Source: Pueraria montana var. lobata
Taxonomy: Eukaryota; Streptophyta; Magnoliopsida; Fabales; Fabaceae
Direction of reading: 5' to 3'
NCBI GenBank assembly: GCA_026413185.1
Contig: CM048653.1
Span: 74,088,153-74,152,152 of the forward strand
Length of the DNA stretch: 64,000 nucleotides
How positions within the stretch are numbered: the first letter of the stretch is position 1; every line of letters begins with the position of its first letter. The notes under the pieces were generated by a model that saw only the letters and a list, made by a program, of their open reading frames with translations, was not told the DNA's origin and ran no database searches. Of this stretch, positions 11,632 through 24,484 are shown one piece after another. A program made the position numbers and the translations under genes.

Positions 11632-12599
11632 GGTTGTTGCTTCCTTCACCCCACAATTTTCTACTTGCACCCCAAAAGTTTTGAAAATCTCAAAATTGCC
11701 CTTACATAGATGGCTACAATGGTGCCCCATCACCGCTTCTACTTTCTTTACCTTTTTCACCTCCACTAGTGCCCCCATCAACCTTCTCCCTAGCAAGCAA
11801 TTCCTACTGTGTATCAAAAGCAGCTAAATTAGCATTGATCTGGATAGACTTTTTTGTAACACATCCTACTTCAAATGCCCTTACGAATAAGCTTTTCTAT
11901 AACACAAAAAGTTATTCTGCGCTTATAAATAGGCTTTTTCCATAATTATGTTAACATAATTCTGGATTATACAATTCAAATATTAAATTTTTAGGCTTTT
12001 TGGAATACCTAATCCAGAAAGTTACAGGCTAATCAGGAATGTATTCCAAAATGTATGTTCTAGAATATATTTTTTAATATTTTGGAACAGGCATTCCGAA
12101 ATACATTCTAGATTAGCCTATAACTTTCTGGATCAGGTATTCTAGACCACAAAATCAATAGTTCCATATTACATAATCCAGAAACTATTATACCTCTTTA
12201 GCCTTACGGATTTGTCAATCCATAACAATACAACTTCAATCCGGAATGATAATGGAAATAATGACGAACTGCTTTCTTTCAATGAAGTCGGTGATTGCTC
12301 AACGTCAGATTTGTCAATACGTTGCCGCATGCTACCTTTAACAATGATGGTTGCCTTGCCTTCGTCGGTGGTTGCTAACATGGTGGATGCAAGAAGAAAA
12401 CAAAGAAGAAAGGAGGCTAGGGGTGGAAATCCCGTCGGGCTTGTTGCGGGACACAAACAGGAAGTGGGTGAAGACTAAGGTTTGTTGGGGTGTGCCTTTT
12501 GAGTATAAGAGACAATAAGAGCATTTTTGTCCATTCATTTTTCTTTTAAATTTCACATTGGGTGCAGGTAGCAATATATGGGTGCAAGAAGCAATTACC
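11632..12599. mobile_element. Terminal-inverted-repeat element, ~970 bp, non-autonomous
   Basis: The left end (GGTTGTTGCTTCCTTCACCC) and the reverse complement of the right end (GGTAATTGCTTCTTGCACCC) match over about 40 bp at roughly 75 percent. Long degenerate terminal repeats suggest a Mutator-like element, but no 9-bp duplication is clear. The interior (12200-12480) is of ordinary base composition and might be captured host DNA; it contains a 95-codon minus-strand frame with a hydrophobic start (12169-12456) that I do not call a gene. A separate foldback lies at 11999-12148. Confidence 0.5.
11999..12148. repeat. Foldback with ~46-bp arms
   Basis: The left arm, from GGAATACCTAATCCAGAAAG, is matched in inverse by a right arm ending CTTTCTGGATCAGGTATTCT. 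The arms pair over about 46 bases with few mismatches, around a loop of about 55 AT-rich bases. It lies within the 11632-12599 element. It could be a nested MITE; a small-RNA hairpin is possible but no known miRNA sequence is present. Confidence 0.6.
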
Positions 12600-12982
12600 A
12601 AAAGAGAATCTTTGGCCCATTACAAAACTGAGGCTGCCATTTTTTTTTTTTTTTACATATAATGATTAATTACAACGAGGATTGAATCTAAGGTTTCATG
12701 CATACTATCCAATATCTCACTACTAGCCTGACCCCAATGAATTACTACAAAGCTTGTCCAATCAATCAAAAGGGAAAAGATTTTTTCAATTTTAAGAAAT
12801 ATTGCTAAACTTAACAAGCAAATTGTTTATAGACCAAAATGATCATGTGGAAGAGAACCTTTGATCCATTATAAAATTGGGGGCCATTATTGCAAAGGTT
12901 GGTTCTCCTATAACGACGAAAGCACTTTCCTGCTAAACTTAACAAACAAAACCAATTGGGCAAAAAAAAAAAAAATGTAATC
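12600..12982. other. Intergenic, no gene seen
   Basis: AT-rich, with T and A homopolymers near 12640 and 12962. Nothing coding is recognisable. Confidence 0.5.
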
Positions 12983-12991
12983 ATACCAAAA

Positions 12992-13254
12992 TTATTATCT
13001 TTTCAGTACCTAAACTTTTTAAGATTTTTTTTTTTAATTTTTGAACTTCTTTTAACTGATTAACACTTCTTAACTTTTCTCCATCCTTACTTTTAGTTCC
13101 TTAACTTTTTGTTTTGTCTTTACTTTTAGTCCCTTACCAAAGACAAAGGAAGGATGAAAAAAAACAGTTAAGGGATTAAAACCAATCAAAAAAAGTTCTA
13201 GAATTAAAAATATAAATCCTAAAAGGTTTAGGAACTAAAAATATAATAATCCTA
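12992..13254. mobile_element. Mutator-type MITE with 9-bp target-site duplication
   Basis: A perfect 9-bp duplication, ATACCAAAA, lies at 12983-12991 and 13255-13263. The ends are diverged inverted repeats of the type TTTAGTTCCTAAAC. The inside is a foldback built from TTTTAGTTCCTTAAC-like words. A 9-bp duplication is the Mutator superfamily hallmark. No coding capacity. Confidence 0.7.
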
Positions 13255-16200
13255 ATACCAAAAACAAAAACTAAATATTGCCTCGTAAGTTGCATTTCTT
13301 GGTAATGTATGCTAATATCAATGTTAGGAATCACATATTGAGTAAAATAAACTACTTAATGTGATACTTAAACCATGAGGCTCTCCCATCTAATAGACTA
13401 GTCTTCTAAGTTTAGTTCTCCTTTTGTATTTAAGTCTTGACAATTAGTGCTTTCATTAATAGTCAGACTACAGAAAGGGCTACCTATAGGTTGGATTAAG
13501 ATGCAAATAGAATAATGTTAGAAGTCTCACATTTAGTAGAATAAAGTACTTGATATGATACTTAAGCGGTGATGCTCTCCTACCTAATGGACTAGTCTTT
13601 TGGGTTAAGCTTTCCTCTTATGCTTAAATCCTAAAAATCTTCACTATTAAAATATTGGGAAAATGTCACCATTTTCTAGAAAGATAAATTATGTGTAATG
13701 TTTTGAGTGTACATTATTTGAGTCTTGTATAAAATTTTTCACGAGGCATACAAATTCTATTGTACTTAATCATCAAGTGCATGGATTAACTGGTGCAGGG
13801 TAGTTCTAGTTTAACTAGTAGTCTCAAGTTCAAAATTGTCTCCTATGTAAGATATTTCATGTCTAAAAAAAAAAAACTATTGTACCTGCATATTTCAAAG
13901 GGTACCAATACTTTCCTTGAGCAGATCAATAAATTATAATCACATGCACATGTAATATTCACTTTATGATTAATAGGAGTTATATTTTTAAGGTCTTATT
14001 ACTTTTTAGTTGCTAAATGATCCGAGGTTACTTTTGTTGCCCATTCTATTTACATTTTTTCATACTTGATATTGAATTATTTTTTTTAGAAGAACTTGAT
14101 ATTGATTTTTAAAAAATATTAAAATAAACCTTGATTTTACAATTATAAAATTTAAAATACCATTAATATTAAATTTTAACTCATTTATTATGTGATTTTA
14201 ATGTACAAATAATTATTTTTAATGGTTTAGGATAAAAGGTATCAGTACCCTCAAAAAATTGAAGGAACCAAAGTAGTCACCTTTTCGTGAATACTAATAA
14301 GAAAAGAAAATAAGAGAAAAAAAATGAAATAAGTTTTTTTGTTACAAAAAATAAAAATAGTATATCTTATAATTAAGTTAAAATTAACTTATACATAAAT
14401 TAATTTATAGATTTTTTTTTATTTAGTTTCTTTGAAAGTTAATTTTAATTTATATATAAACTAATTTTAGTTTATAGTAAAAGTTAATTTATTTTATTTC
14501 TCTTATTTATTTTCTTATTTTGTATTTGTTTATGAAGAAATTTATTCAAAGATATAAGCCTAATTCAATGAAATTTGACCAAGAATTATTGTTATGCCCA
14601 ATTCTTTACTACGTTGGAGAGTCATTTAAGGCCTACCAAAGTTTTGTTAAGTCATTTGATCTACACTCCATATTGTTCTGTATTTATTCTCTAAACATAA
14701 AAGGTTCCTTATCACTTTCTCACGCCATGCATGTCATGAACTTCATAATATTCTAGATTTGAGTCTCCTGCATCTTATGGGATTACTTCACAACCAAATT
14801 AATAAACCACATGTAGAGGCTTTAGGTAATTACACTTTCCATATATTATCAGTCTATTGATTTAAACATTCACTTAATTAAGCATTGCGTCTTTATAAAA
14901 ATCCCTCATTTTCACGCTCGTGATTAAACCAATAGACTCTTTCCCTTTGTTTGGTTCAATAGAAAATAAGAAGAAGAAAGTGAAAGAGAAAAAATAGTTT
15001 AATATTGTTTGGTTAAATAGAAAAATAGAGAAGAGTGAAAATATTTGTATGGGATCCACTAAAAAAGTTCTCCTTTGGTGAAAAGAAAAGAGAGAAATGA
15101 AAGATAAACAAAAATGAGATGGATAAAAAAATTATAATTTTAACTTTGTTAATTCTTTTCTAGCCCACAAAATCTACGTATGTTAAGAATAAATATGTCT
15201 TTATAAGAAAAATTCATTTTCTTTCTCTTTAACGTTTCTATCCAGTCAAATAAGTGGAAAAAAAATCTCAATTTTCTATTGCCAGTTTTTATTACAACTT
15301 TACTGTATAATGCTATATAAAATCTACAAATTAGAAAAAAAAATTATTATATTTTTTGGTGTATAAGAAATTAATGTTTGTAATTAAATTTTAGAAATAG
15401 ATATCCAGTACCAAAAAACTTTAGAAATATATCTTTTGATAAAATAATTGGAAATTATATTTTTTTAATGATGACAAGTTAACTTGACAGGAAAATCTAG
15501 TGACTAACTTATGGCAAGGTCATCACGTTATAGAAATCCTTGATAAGCCCAACTTGTTTCCAAATATATAAACAATAAACACCCACTTTCAGGATGCATG
15601 CATCCTCTCTTATAGTCTTATTTCATAATATAAATTTATTTTACTTTATTTATCAACCGATTAGTCGTCTATCATCTTCTATTATCTAAACATTTCACTA
15701 CTCCTTAATTTCATCTACGCGTTGAACTTGAAACCTTCGTCATTCTAATCTATATTGTGCTATAAAAAAATGCAATAAAAAAGTGTGGAAACACCAAAGG
15801 AAGCCCAATAAAAAATTTCAAGACATGTAATAATGTCAAAGACACAATTATATCAGACAAACCTTAATTAATTAGATTCAAATATTAAAATCTCATTTTT
15901 TTTCCTATGAATTTAAAAGAATATGTGTTGACACTCATATACCAAATGAGGACTTTTTTATTATTCCCATTGTATACGCTTGCGTCACAAACTAAATATT
16001 ATATCTTTTTGACAAACATAAATTAATATTATCTATAATTAATTAAGTTTACCAATCAAGATTTTTATTTGTTAAAACTTTAAACATATAAATTAAAAAA
16101 TTCAATGGAATTTTACTAAATCTATTATTTATCAATAAAAAACTATTAAGTTTTTTTTTTAGATTCATAGGAATTGAGCTCAGGTACTAGAAAGTTTACA

Positions 16201-16306
16201 ACAACTAACATTTTCAACCAATTGAGTTAAATCCCCTTCTCACTATCATTATTTTTTTTTACAAAAATTAAATTATTCATATAGATATTATGAATTTGCA
16301 TTATAG

Positions 16307-16310
<4 letters not shown>

Positions 16311-16345
<35 letters not shown>
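16311..16345. repeat. (AT)n microsatellite
   Basis: Uninterrupted AT dinucleotide run of about 17 units. Confidence 0.9.
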
Positions 16346-16349
<4 letters not shown>

Positions 16350-18576
16350 TTTGATGCATTAATAATATATTGATTTTTCATATCAACATAATTGTTCATT
16401 AGTAAAATATATCATAATGTTAGTATAGTTTAAACTCATAATATCTATATTAACAACTTAATTTCTACCAAACAAAAGTTATATCACTTCAATGTCAAAT
16501 TATTAATATTTAATATATATTAATAGATGATAACTTTAATGAAATTTGTTGGTGCCATTTGGTTTGTTAATTTTGCTTCATGAATTCACCTTGGCCTAAT
16601 AATATCTATGAGGTGGTTGCTATCAAATGATCCCGTGATCTAAAAGTGGCGGTCTCTGCGTCACGGAGGCACCGATTAGTCCATTTTCTAGTCGAAACCC
16701 TCTCTTTCACCATCCCATGTGGTCCAAATGCAACTCAATTGTTTTTCCTATTTATTTTAATCGTAACATGCTTGCTTTCTCTATTTTTAGAAGAAGGAGA
16801 AAAAAAAAACCAAAAGAAAAAGGGAAATGGAAAACCCTGATGTCGAACCCAAAAATAAATTAAAATAATAAAGTAACGATCACGATATAGGGATAGGCAC
16901 TAATTATCTTGAAAGGCTATGTATCTATGTATAAATAAATATATTAAAAAGTGTTGTTGAGGTCGGCTGAGGATATTAGAGATGATGATGGATTTTATTA
17001 TACATATCAATGACTTGCATGTTGCCCTCTAATCATGGGGATGTCAACTTAAAGATTGTTAAACGTATAAATATATAAATTCATGCAATAAAATGAAGTT
17101 TACGAGTTTAATTAAAATATTACCATTATATTGAATGTGTAGAAGTAGGCCTTCTTTTTCATGAAATTGCTTGAGGTGTGAGGTGTCTTAAGAGGAGAGA
17201 AAAGAACATAACAGAAACACATACGTACCCTTTAGCCAACAAAGAAAGAAAAAGAAAAAAGAAAATGAGTGAGAGAGAGAAGGAAAAATATTTGAAAGCA
17301 ATGAATTAAAAATTCAAGTAGGGAAAGAGTGGGAAGCAAAGGGTTTTGAAGCAAAGAGGCAACTTTACACTTCATATGGGAGAAGTTAGAAGGTAGAGTT
17401 GTTATGTTATGTTATGTTATTAGGCTTCACATGGGGGAACGTAGATATAATTAAATTAAATTACTATAAGTCTTTGTCTCTGACATGTCCAAATCATAGT
17501 TTCCATAAAGAATTCACGGCAAACCTAAGTATGTCCCCCTTCTTTCCTGCCACATTGATATGTGAGCATTTCAATTTTGTCTAAGACAACCAAAGTACTC
17601 ACATTTCTTTTTTATAAGTTCCTATCATGCCTATAGCGTTTTCCATTATTGTTGTTCCACCCTTCAAACATCTTCATGTTCATTTTCAATTATTCATGGG
17701 GGGAAGTACACATTGGATAGAAAGTGATGGACATTGACTGTGCCAATGCCAATGGGGTTTGGCCCTTTGCACTTTTAGACAAAATCCCTTTGAGCTCCCA
17801 ATTGGGGTGTGGTGAAAATTATGCCATGAGAGAGTAACTTGGATAAGAGAACACGTCAAATAAATAAGGCTGAGGTAAGGTAAGGGTAGTGTTGAAGCAT
17901 GATAGTGGGAAAAAAAAAGTGTGTAAAAACAACTGAACAAAGCAAAAGTTCAGAAAGTATGTCTCACTTGTAAAGGAATTGGTTTGGTTTTCTATCTCCC
18001 GCAATAATAATATTAATAATAATATTTTCAGATATATATTAACTACATCATGGTGTTTCTTTCAAGTAATATAAAACAAAACCATTTATATAGAAACCTT
18101 GACAATTAAGTCAGTCACGCTCCTTTATGGAAAATCATTGTTTAATCAAGGTCCTCCATTCATTGTTTTCCATAATCTATTATTGGTTACCTAATTTTTA
18201 TTCTACGTAAAAAAAAGTAAAACAAACTAATTTGTGAAAAATGCTGCATCAGTGAATTACATACTTTAATTTTATTTTATTTTTTTGCTACGGCCTTTTG
18301 AGATTTTTTTCATCAACCTGTACTAAACTTAAGATATAATAATTTTAGAATTTAATTTCTATGTAATGTGAGTGTAAACCAATAAAAAAATCATAATAGG
18401 TATGATTTTTAAGGTTGTTATTATAAAAGTCAACAAATTTGTAATTGAAAAACAATGTTAAAATTCTTTACACAGTGATATATAGACTTTTTTTTCATAT
18501 ATACGAAAGTATTTATTTGTAACTATTTAAACGTTATAAAACTTAAATTGCAAAATCAATAAATAACTTCTTTATA

Positions 18577-18600
18577 CTCTCTCTCTCTCTCTCTCTCTCT
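18577..18600. repeat. (CT)12 microsatellite
   Basis: Uninterrupted CT dinucleotide run followed by GTATATAATATG. Confidence 0.9.
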
Positions 18601-20101
18601 GTATATAATATGTTACATTCAACTTTTTTAAAAATTTAGCTACGATATATATAAAACCAGTTTACGTTAAGGCGTATCTTGTTGTAACTGTGTGGCATAA
18701 AATGTCTCTTATGGGAAATATTTAAGTAGTTAGCCATGCCTGAGGGAGCAACCAACTGATTCATTTGCATGTGATTTACGGATACCAACATCTCTCAGCT
18801 GGTTAGAGCTATAGCATCACCTTCCACATGTCATCACTTTACAAAGGGAATGTTTTTTATTTAGTGACGATACCAGTATCACACAAATTTGGTTAAATGT
18901 AAATTATTAACAGTTTTTAAAAACCATTTTTGCATTGCACGCAATATATATTAATATGTACGCTGTAAATAACGCAAATGATATAACACATTTTCAACAA
19001 TATATTTTGATCGCACATGCATCGGTGAAAAATCTTGAAATGCACAGCAACAAGTAATTGGTCCGAGTAGAACTGAACTTAGTTATTTTTAATAAGATCT
19101 CATATTCAAGCTTTGTCGATAGAAAAAAAAAATGGTTGGCAGCCACTGATGGACCCAAAGTTTGATGTTAAGGGAGACCAATTTCATCTGACAAATATAT
19201 ATACATAAAATTTCTTATAAAACATTTAAAATGTTAATTACACTGGTAGTTTATCCAAACATTAATTGAAAATATATTTAAATAGAAGACACGCTAAATA
19301 TTAATTTTAAAGATTCAAGATTATAAATATTGGTCAATTTCATATGTAATAAAGAATTTTCATTAATTTATAATAAACATTGGAATTTATGCACCTTAAT
19401 CATACTTTTTAGGGAAAAAATCTTATAAATTATGTTCTAAAAAGAATAAATTTTGTTACTCACTAGTATAGCCAATAACCATTAAAAAAGAATATGCTTT
19501 CACATTGTGACATGACAATATTCACACACTGAAAGCAAATCTTAACAGTTCTTTGTTGCAACTCAATATCTAGTTTGTTTTCCCTAAGGTTTACATAGCA
19601 ACATGTATGGATTCATGTATTTGAGGCCAAAAACATGTTAGAGCCCCACAGCAATGCCTAAAAGGCAAAGACAAAAGAAATATAGTTGTCAATGTATTTC
19701 AAACCTCAAACTATAGATTCCTTATATAGTGTTCATAATTTAGCTTACCACATTTGCAAAGGTTAATAAATTATATTTAGTTTTCAAGTCATTTATAACA
19801 AATCAATATAAAAGGAAGGCTAATAAAGTTTTGTAAATATAATTATTTATAGCCTTTAAAATAACAATAATGAATGATAAAAGATAAATACTAGTAAAAA
19901 AATGATATTCAAATATTTTATTTTTGGGAAAAAATTCAGGGGACCAAGGCCCACCCAAACTTTAAAGTAATTTCATCATTGGACACCATTAAAGGTGGAC
20001 AATTAGGTTTCCGGACGGAAATTAGTCATCAACAAAATTGGTGGATATTCCGCATCAATGTCACGGTGACCAAAAAATCTTCAAATGCACTCCCTATCTA
20101 T

Positions 20102-20330
20102 CACTACCAGAAATAAGAGTTTAGTGCGGTTTTTTTTTTTTTTCTAGCAGTTACAATAAACCATCAGAAATATTATAATTTTTGGCATGCATTTAAATTG
20201 TTACAATTTGATACGTTATCTAGTGGTGTTGGATTTAAAAAATCGCCACAATATTTTAAACACTCTTATGCTTTATTACTTTTTTTATAGTGTTCATCCT
20301 CCTATTTGTACACTAGTGATTGTTTGAGTT
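20102..20330. mobile_element. Possible end of a CACTA-type transposon
   Basis: CACTACCAGAAATAAG at 20102 resembles the terminal inverted repeat of plant CACTA (En/Spm) elements, which start CACTA followed by an AGAAA-like stretch. It continues into TTTAGTGCGG and other motifs typical of subterminal CACTA DNA. No matching right end was found, so this is probably a truncated copy; the right boundary given is approximate. Confidence 0.4.
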
Positions 20331-22249
20331 TCTACCTCAAACCAATATATTAAAAAAAATACTTTCATTTCCCTAGTGTCGACCCTCGTGGTTGTTTTGA
20401 GGTGCGATCACTTAGGGTCTATGGTTGAAGGGGGCCCAAAAAAATAAACAAATTTAATGTTAGGAGAAAAAAAATTCCTTTATTTTGGCAACAACTTCAT
20501 CTTATTGATTTTTTCAAAACTCATGCAATTCCCAAATTTTAACTTATCCAAGCATTATCAAGTATAAAATTTGCTTTGTTGGGAGAGGCAAAACCTGTTC
20601 CTATGATCTCTTTGCCTCGTAAGGAACTATACTTTGACTATTGATTGGGGAATATTCTTGGTGAAAATAAAAAAAAAATTAATTTCTACCAGAAAGTTAA
20701 TGCCTATTCAAATGTAATATTTTGTATTTGTATGTATTTATAAGTAGAAAAAATATTTAGTATGTAATAAAATGTATCATTTTAATAAAATTCCATGTTT
20801 ATTTTTTTTTATGAAATATATGTTTATAATACTTGTATATAAAGTGTCCTTATCAACTTTTTTCCTTGGGCCTATAATATGTCATGATCGGCCCAGATTT
20901 CCCATCCAAAACCTAATAAGGCATGAACCTCTCTTCTATTATGTGCTCCGCCTCCAAATTCCTAACCACAATCTTCAATTTTCATCCATTGAAGGTGAGA
21001 TCTTGAATCTTCGCAAAAACTCACTCTTGTCTCAATATCACCCACACTTCTTAACTCCTTTATTCTATATTCATGGAAAGAAGTGCCCAACAATTTCCTA
21101 TTCTTATCTCTTAATCATCACTCAACTTCAGGTTCTACACCCTTTATCTCTTTTCATTTTTTTCTTCTAAATTCGAGTTCTTATTTTTTAATTTCCTATT
21201 CTTATCTCTTAATCATCACTCAACTCATCAATTATTTTTTAATTTATTGAATTTGAATTGGTTTTGAGGTTCGACGTATTTCCAATTACAATGTTTGATT
21301 CCACTAGGGATTCACAGTTTTTTTTTTAAAAAATTAAAAATAAAATAAAATAAAAAATCATGGAAATGAAATAGAGAACAAGCTTAGCTAGTTATTGCAA
21401 CCATTTTTAATGTTAGAGAATAGCTCAGTTAAGTTTCATGTGTTGCGAGCCTTGTTAGATCAATGCATTAATCTTTTGAATATTGAAAATAACGATAAAT
21501 AGTTTTTTGAATTTGAATAATTATAGTTATTTTAGTTATAATTTTTCTCTATTTTTTTAACGACTTTTTTATTTGGTGAATATGTGTTTGAGCACTGATG
21601 ATCCAACTATGCTTTAGTTGCACATAGTTATGATTTTTCTCTATTTTTTCAACGACTTTTTCTTGGTGAATGTGTTTGGGCAGTGAGGATCCAAATATGC
21701 TTCAGTTGCATAAATGGGACCCGTTAGAGACCTGAATTAAGCTTTTGGACTTTCGTGAAGCTACTCTTTCTCTTATGAGAGATATTGATTTTATATTCTT
21801 ATAAAAGTGAAGCATTTGATTACATGTGTGAATGCATTTGCTTTGTTGCTTGCAGGAGAGTTGCATTCCAGTGGTGATGAAGGTGACTTATTACAAGTAA
21901 TCAACTTGTTTACAATGTGAATAACTTTTTTCTTTTTAAACTTTCCTTTTGTTTAGGTGTTTGATAGTTATTTATATAAGGAAAGTAATGTGGGTAATCA
22001 ACTATTTGTTTTCATCTTTGGCTAGCTTAAAACTCATTGGAATTATGGTTGTGTTAATTAGATTAAAGTATCAAGAAATAAAAACTTAATATTACTCCAT
22101 TAAATTTGTTTGTGACTAGAGAAATTGACTTAAGTTTTGGAGGCAGAGCAAGACTCTCAAGAGATGTCGTATGAATTGTCATTTCATTATGTGTGGAAAT
22201 CTAAAGACTTTCTTTTGATCAATAAGTTTAGAGTTTGCTATTATGACCA
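20331..22249. other. Intergenic with small tandem duplications
   Basis: No intact gene. A ~35-base sequence beginning TTTCCTATTCTTATCTCTTA occurs near 21096 and again about 95 bases later. A ~100-bp segment (TTTTCTCTATTTTTT, AACGACTTTTT, GGTGAAT, GATCCAA, TATGCTT) occurs twice in tandem within about 21540-21720. A 132-codon plus-strand frame at 20772-21170 shows no family resemblance. A CTTGCAG followed by an open stretch at 21850 could be a decayed exon, but its reading could not be tied to any protein. Confidence 0.45.
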
Positions 22250-22443
22250 GTTAATTACTTATCTAAAGGATGAAGAATGAAGCCCACAAAAGGGTGACAA
22301 TTATGAGCATAATAGAACCTATAACAAATCCTAATCTATCCCAAACAAAGAGTAAAATCAAGTCAACTCAAAGTAATAGAAAAAAAAAATAGCAACAAAG
22401 AAAAATAATTAACATAACCAATTGTGTATTTAAAAGTTAAATT

Positions 22444-22557
22444 ACCCTTACTGATGTTTCGCCCTAAGTTGTTGTTAGCATGCAAGGGATTTATAATATT
22501 GTGGTGTTTGCAAACAAAAGGTTTTTCTGAGTTCTTGGTAGCTAGGCATAACACCAT
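22444..22557 (-). pseudogene. Captured exon fragment, nucleotidyltransferase (PAP/OAS1-like) family, left arm of unit 1
   Basis: Translates to a 38-residue stretch with KPFVCKHHNIINPL and NNNLGRNISKG. Plant nucleotidyltransferase proteins of the PAP/OAS1 substrate-binding family carry a conserved block of the form K-HLNIVDPL-ENNNLGRSVSKGN, which this resembles; the assignment is from memory of that family. The fragment ends at GGGTAATTT, which looks like an exon end with a GT donor, so it seems copied from genomic DNA. It faces its mirror copy at 22603-22716 across a short loop. Confidence 0.45.
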
Positions 22558-22602
22558 AGTAGGACTCACAAGCATTAAGAAATTGTCCATTGAGTAGCTA
22601 TT

Positions 22603-22716
22603 ATGGTGTCATGCTTAGCAACCAAGAACTTGGAGAAACCTTTTGTTTCCAAATACCTCAATATTATAGATCATTTGCATGCTAACTACAACTTGGGGCA
22701 AAGCATCAATAAGGAT
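22603..22716 (+). pseudogene. Captured exon fragment, nucleotidyltransferase-like, right arm of unit 1
   Basis: Mirror copy of 22444-22557: KPFVSKYLNIIDHL then NLGQSINK. It differs from the left-arm copy by scattered substitutions but is still open. It has no promoter or neighbouring exon of its own and is treated as a gene fragment. Confidence 0.45.
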
Positions 22717-24370
22717 AATTTAATTTTTAAATACACAATTAGTTGTCTTAATTCCTATTCTATGTTACTATTATTTCTATTTTATTTTTCCATTGCTTTG
22801 AGCTGACATGATTATACTTTATGCTTGGGATAGATTAGGATTGGTTAAGCATTCTATTTTGCTCATATTTGCAACTTTTACTTGGGCATCATACGTCAAG
22901 CAAGTAATTAGCTACTCATAATTGTTTTTGACAGATTGGTGTCGTATTTCCTATTAAGGCTATAATATCACGAATGCCAAGTGTGACCCCCCATGATATT
23001 ACAATATAATATTAAGGTTATAATATCAAGGATGCAAAGTGTCACACCCCATGCATTTGGTTGTTGTAGCCTTAATAGTCTTAATAGGAAACAACGCATA
23101 CCAATCAATAAGAGATAATTCTAACTAGTTAATTACTTACCTAAAGGATGAAGAATGAAGCCCACAAATGGGTGACAATTATGAGCATAATAGAACCCAT
23201 AACAAATCCTAATCCATCCCAAATAGATAGTAAAACTAAGTCAACCCAAAGTAATAGAAAAATAAAAAAGGAATAACAGTAACAGAGGAAAAAGAATTAA
23301 CATAACTAATTGTGTATTTAAAAGTTAAATTACCCCTATTGATGCTTCACCCCAAGTTGCTGTTAGCACGCAAAGGATCTATAATATTGAGGTATTTGCA
23401 AACAAAAGGTTTTTATGAGTTCTTGGATGCTAGGCATTACACCATAGTATGACTCACAAGCATTAAGAAATTGTTCATTGAGCAGCTGCTACGGTGTCAT
23501 GCTTAGCATCCAAGAACTTAGAGAAACCTTTTGTTTCCAAATGCCTCAATATTGTAGATCCTTTGTGTGCTAACGACAACTTGGGGTAAAACATCAATAA
23601 AGGTTATTTAATTTTTAAATACACAATTAGTTATCTTAATTCTTGTTCTTTGTTACTATTTTTTTCCTATTGCTTTGAGCTAACATGATTATACTCTTTG
23701 CTTGGGATGGATTAGGATTGGTTAAGGGTTATTTTATGATCATATATATTTGCCATTTTTTCTCGTGTTTCATGCTTCTGGCAAGTAATTAACTACTCAT
23801 AATTGTCTTTTGTTGACTGATATGCCTTATTTCCTATTAAGGCTATAATATCACGAATGCTAAGTGTGACCCTCATGATATTGCAATATAATAGTAAGGC
23901 TATAATATCAAGGATGCCAAGTGTCACACCCCATGCATTTTGTTGTTGTAGCCTTAATAATCTTAATAGGAAACAAGGCATGCCAATCAATAAGAGACAA
24001 TTATGACCTTAATTACTTACCTGAAGGATGAAGAATAAAGCCCACAAAAATGTGGCAACTATGAGAATAATAGAACCATAACAAATCTTAATCCATCCCT
24101 AGTAGATAGTAATATCATGTTAGTTAAAAGCTATAGAAAAATAACAAAAGTAACAATAGTAACAAAGAAAAAATAATTAAGATAACTAGTTGTGTATTTA
24201 AAAGTTTAATTACCCTTACTGATGTTTTGCCCCAAGTTGTTGTTAGCATGCAAAGGATCTATAATATTGAGGTATTTGCAAATAAAAGGTTTCTCTGAGT
24301 TCTTGGTCACTAGACATAACACCATAGCAGGACTCGCAAGCATTAAGAAATTGTTTATTAACTAGTTGTT

Positions 24371-24484
24371 ATGGTGTCATGCTTAGCAACCAAGAACTCA
24401 AAGAAACCTTTTGTTTCCAAATACCTCAATATTGTAGATCCTTTGCGTGATTACAACAACTTAGGACGAAACATCAATAGGGGT
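24371..24484 (+). pseudogene. Captured exon fragment, nucleotidyltransferase-like, right arm of unit 3
   Basis: The best preserved of the arm copies: KPFVSKYLNIVDPL then NNLGRNINRG, followed by GGTAATTT as a putative donor. The corresponding right arm of unit 2 (near 23490-23600) has a stop codon in place of the arginine of NLGR, so the copies are decaying independently. Confidence 0.5.

Larger units (their letters stand above)
13264..20101. other. Long intergenic stretch, no gene seen
   Basis: About 6.8 kb without a supportable gene. It is AT-rich with several simple repeats: (AT)n at 16311-16345, four GTTAT units near 17399, and (CT)12 at 18577-18600. The 17150-17950 part is less AT-rich than its surroundings and could be regulatory or a short non-coding transcript, but nothing in the sequence proves this. 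Confidence 0.5.

Noticed and set aside
12169..12456. 95-codon minus-strand frame with a signal-peptide-like start
   Set aside because: It lies inside a transposable element, has no known peptide motif and ends in AT-derived sequence. Kept only as a note on possible gene capture.
18788..18812. tRNA-like A box (TCTCAGCTGGTTAGAGC)
   Set aside because: No B box (GGTTCGA type) or cloverleaf arms follow at the required distance, so it is not a tRNA gene.
20772..21170. 132-codon plus-strand open frame
   Set aside because: Low-complexity hydrophobic and aromatic content from AT-rich DNA, no recognisable family, no splice partners.
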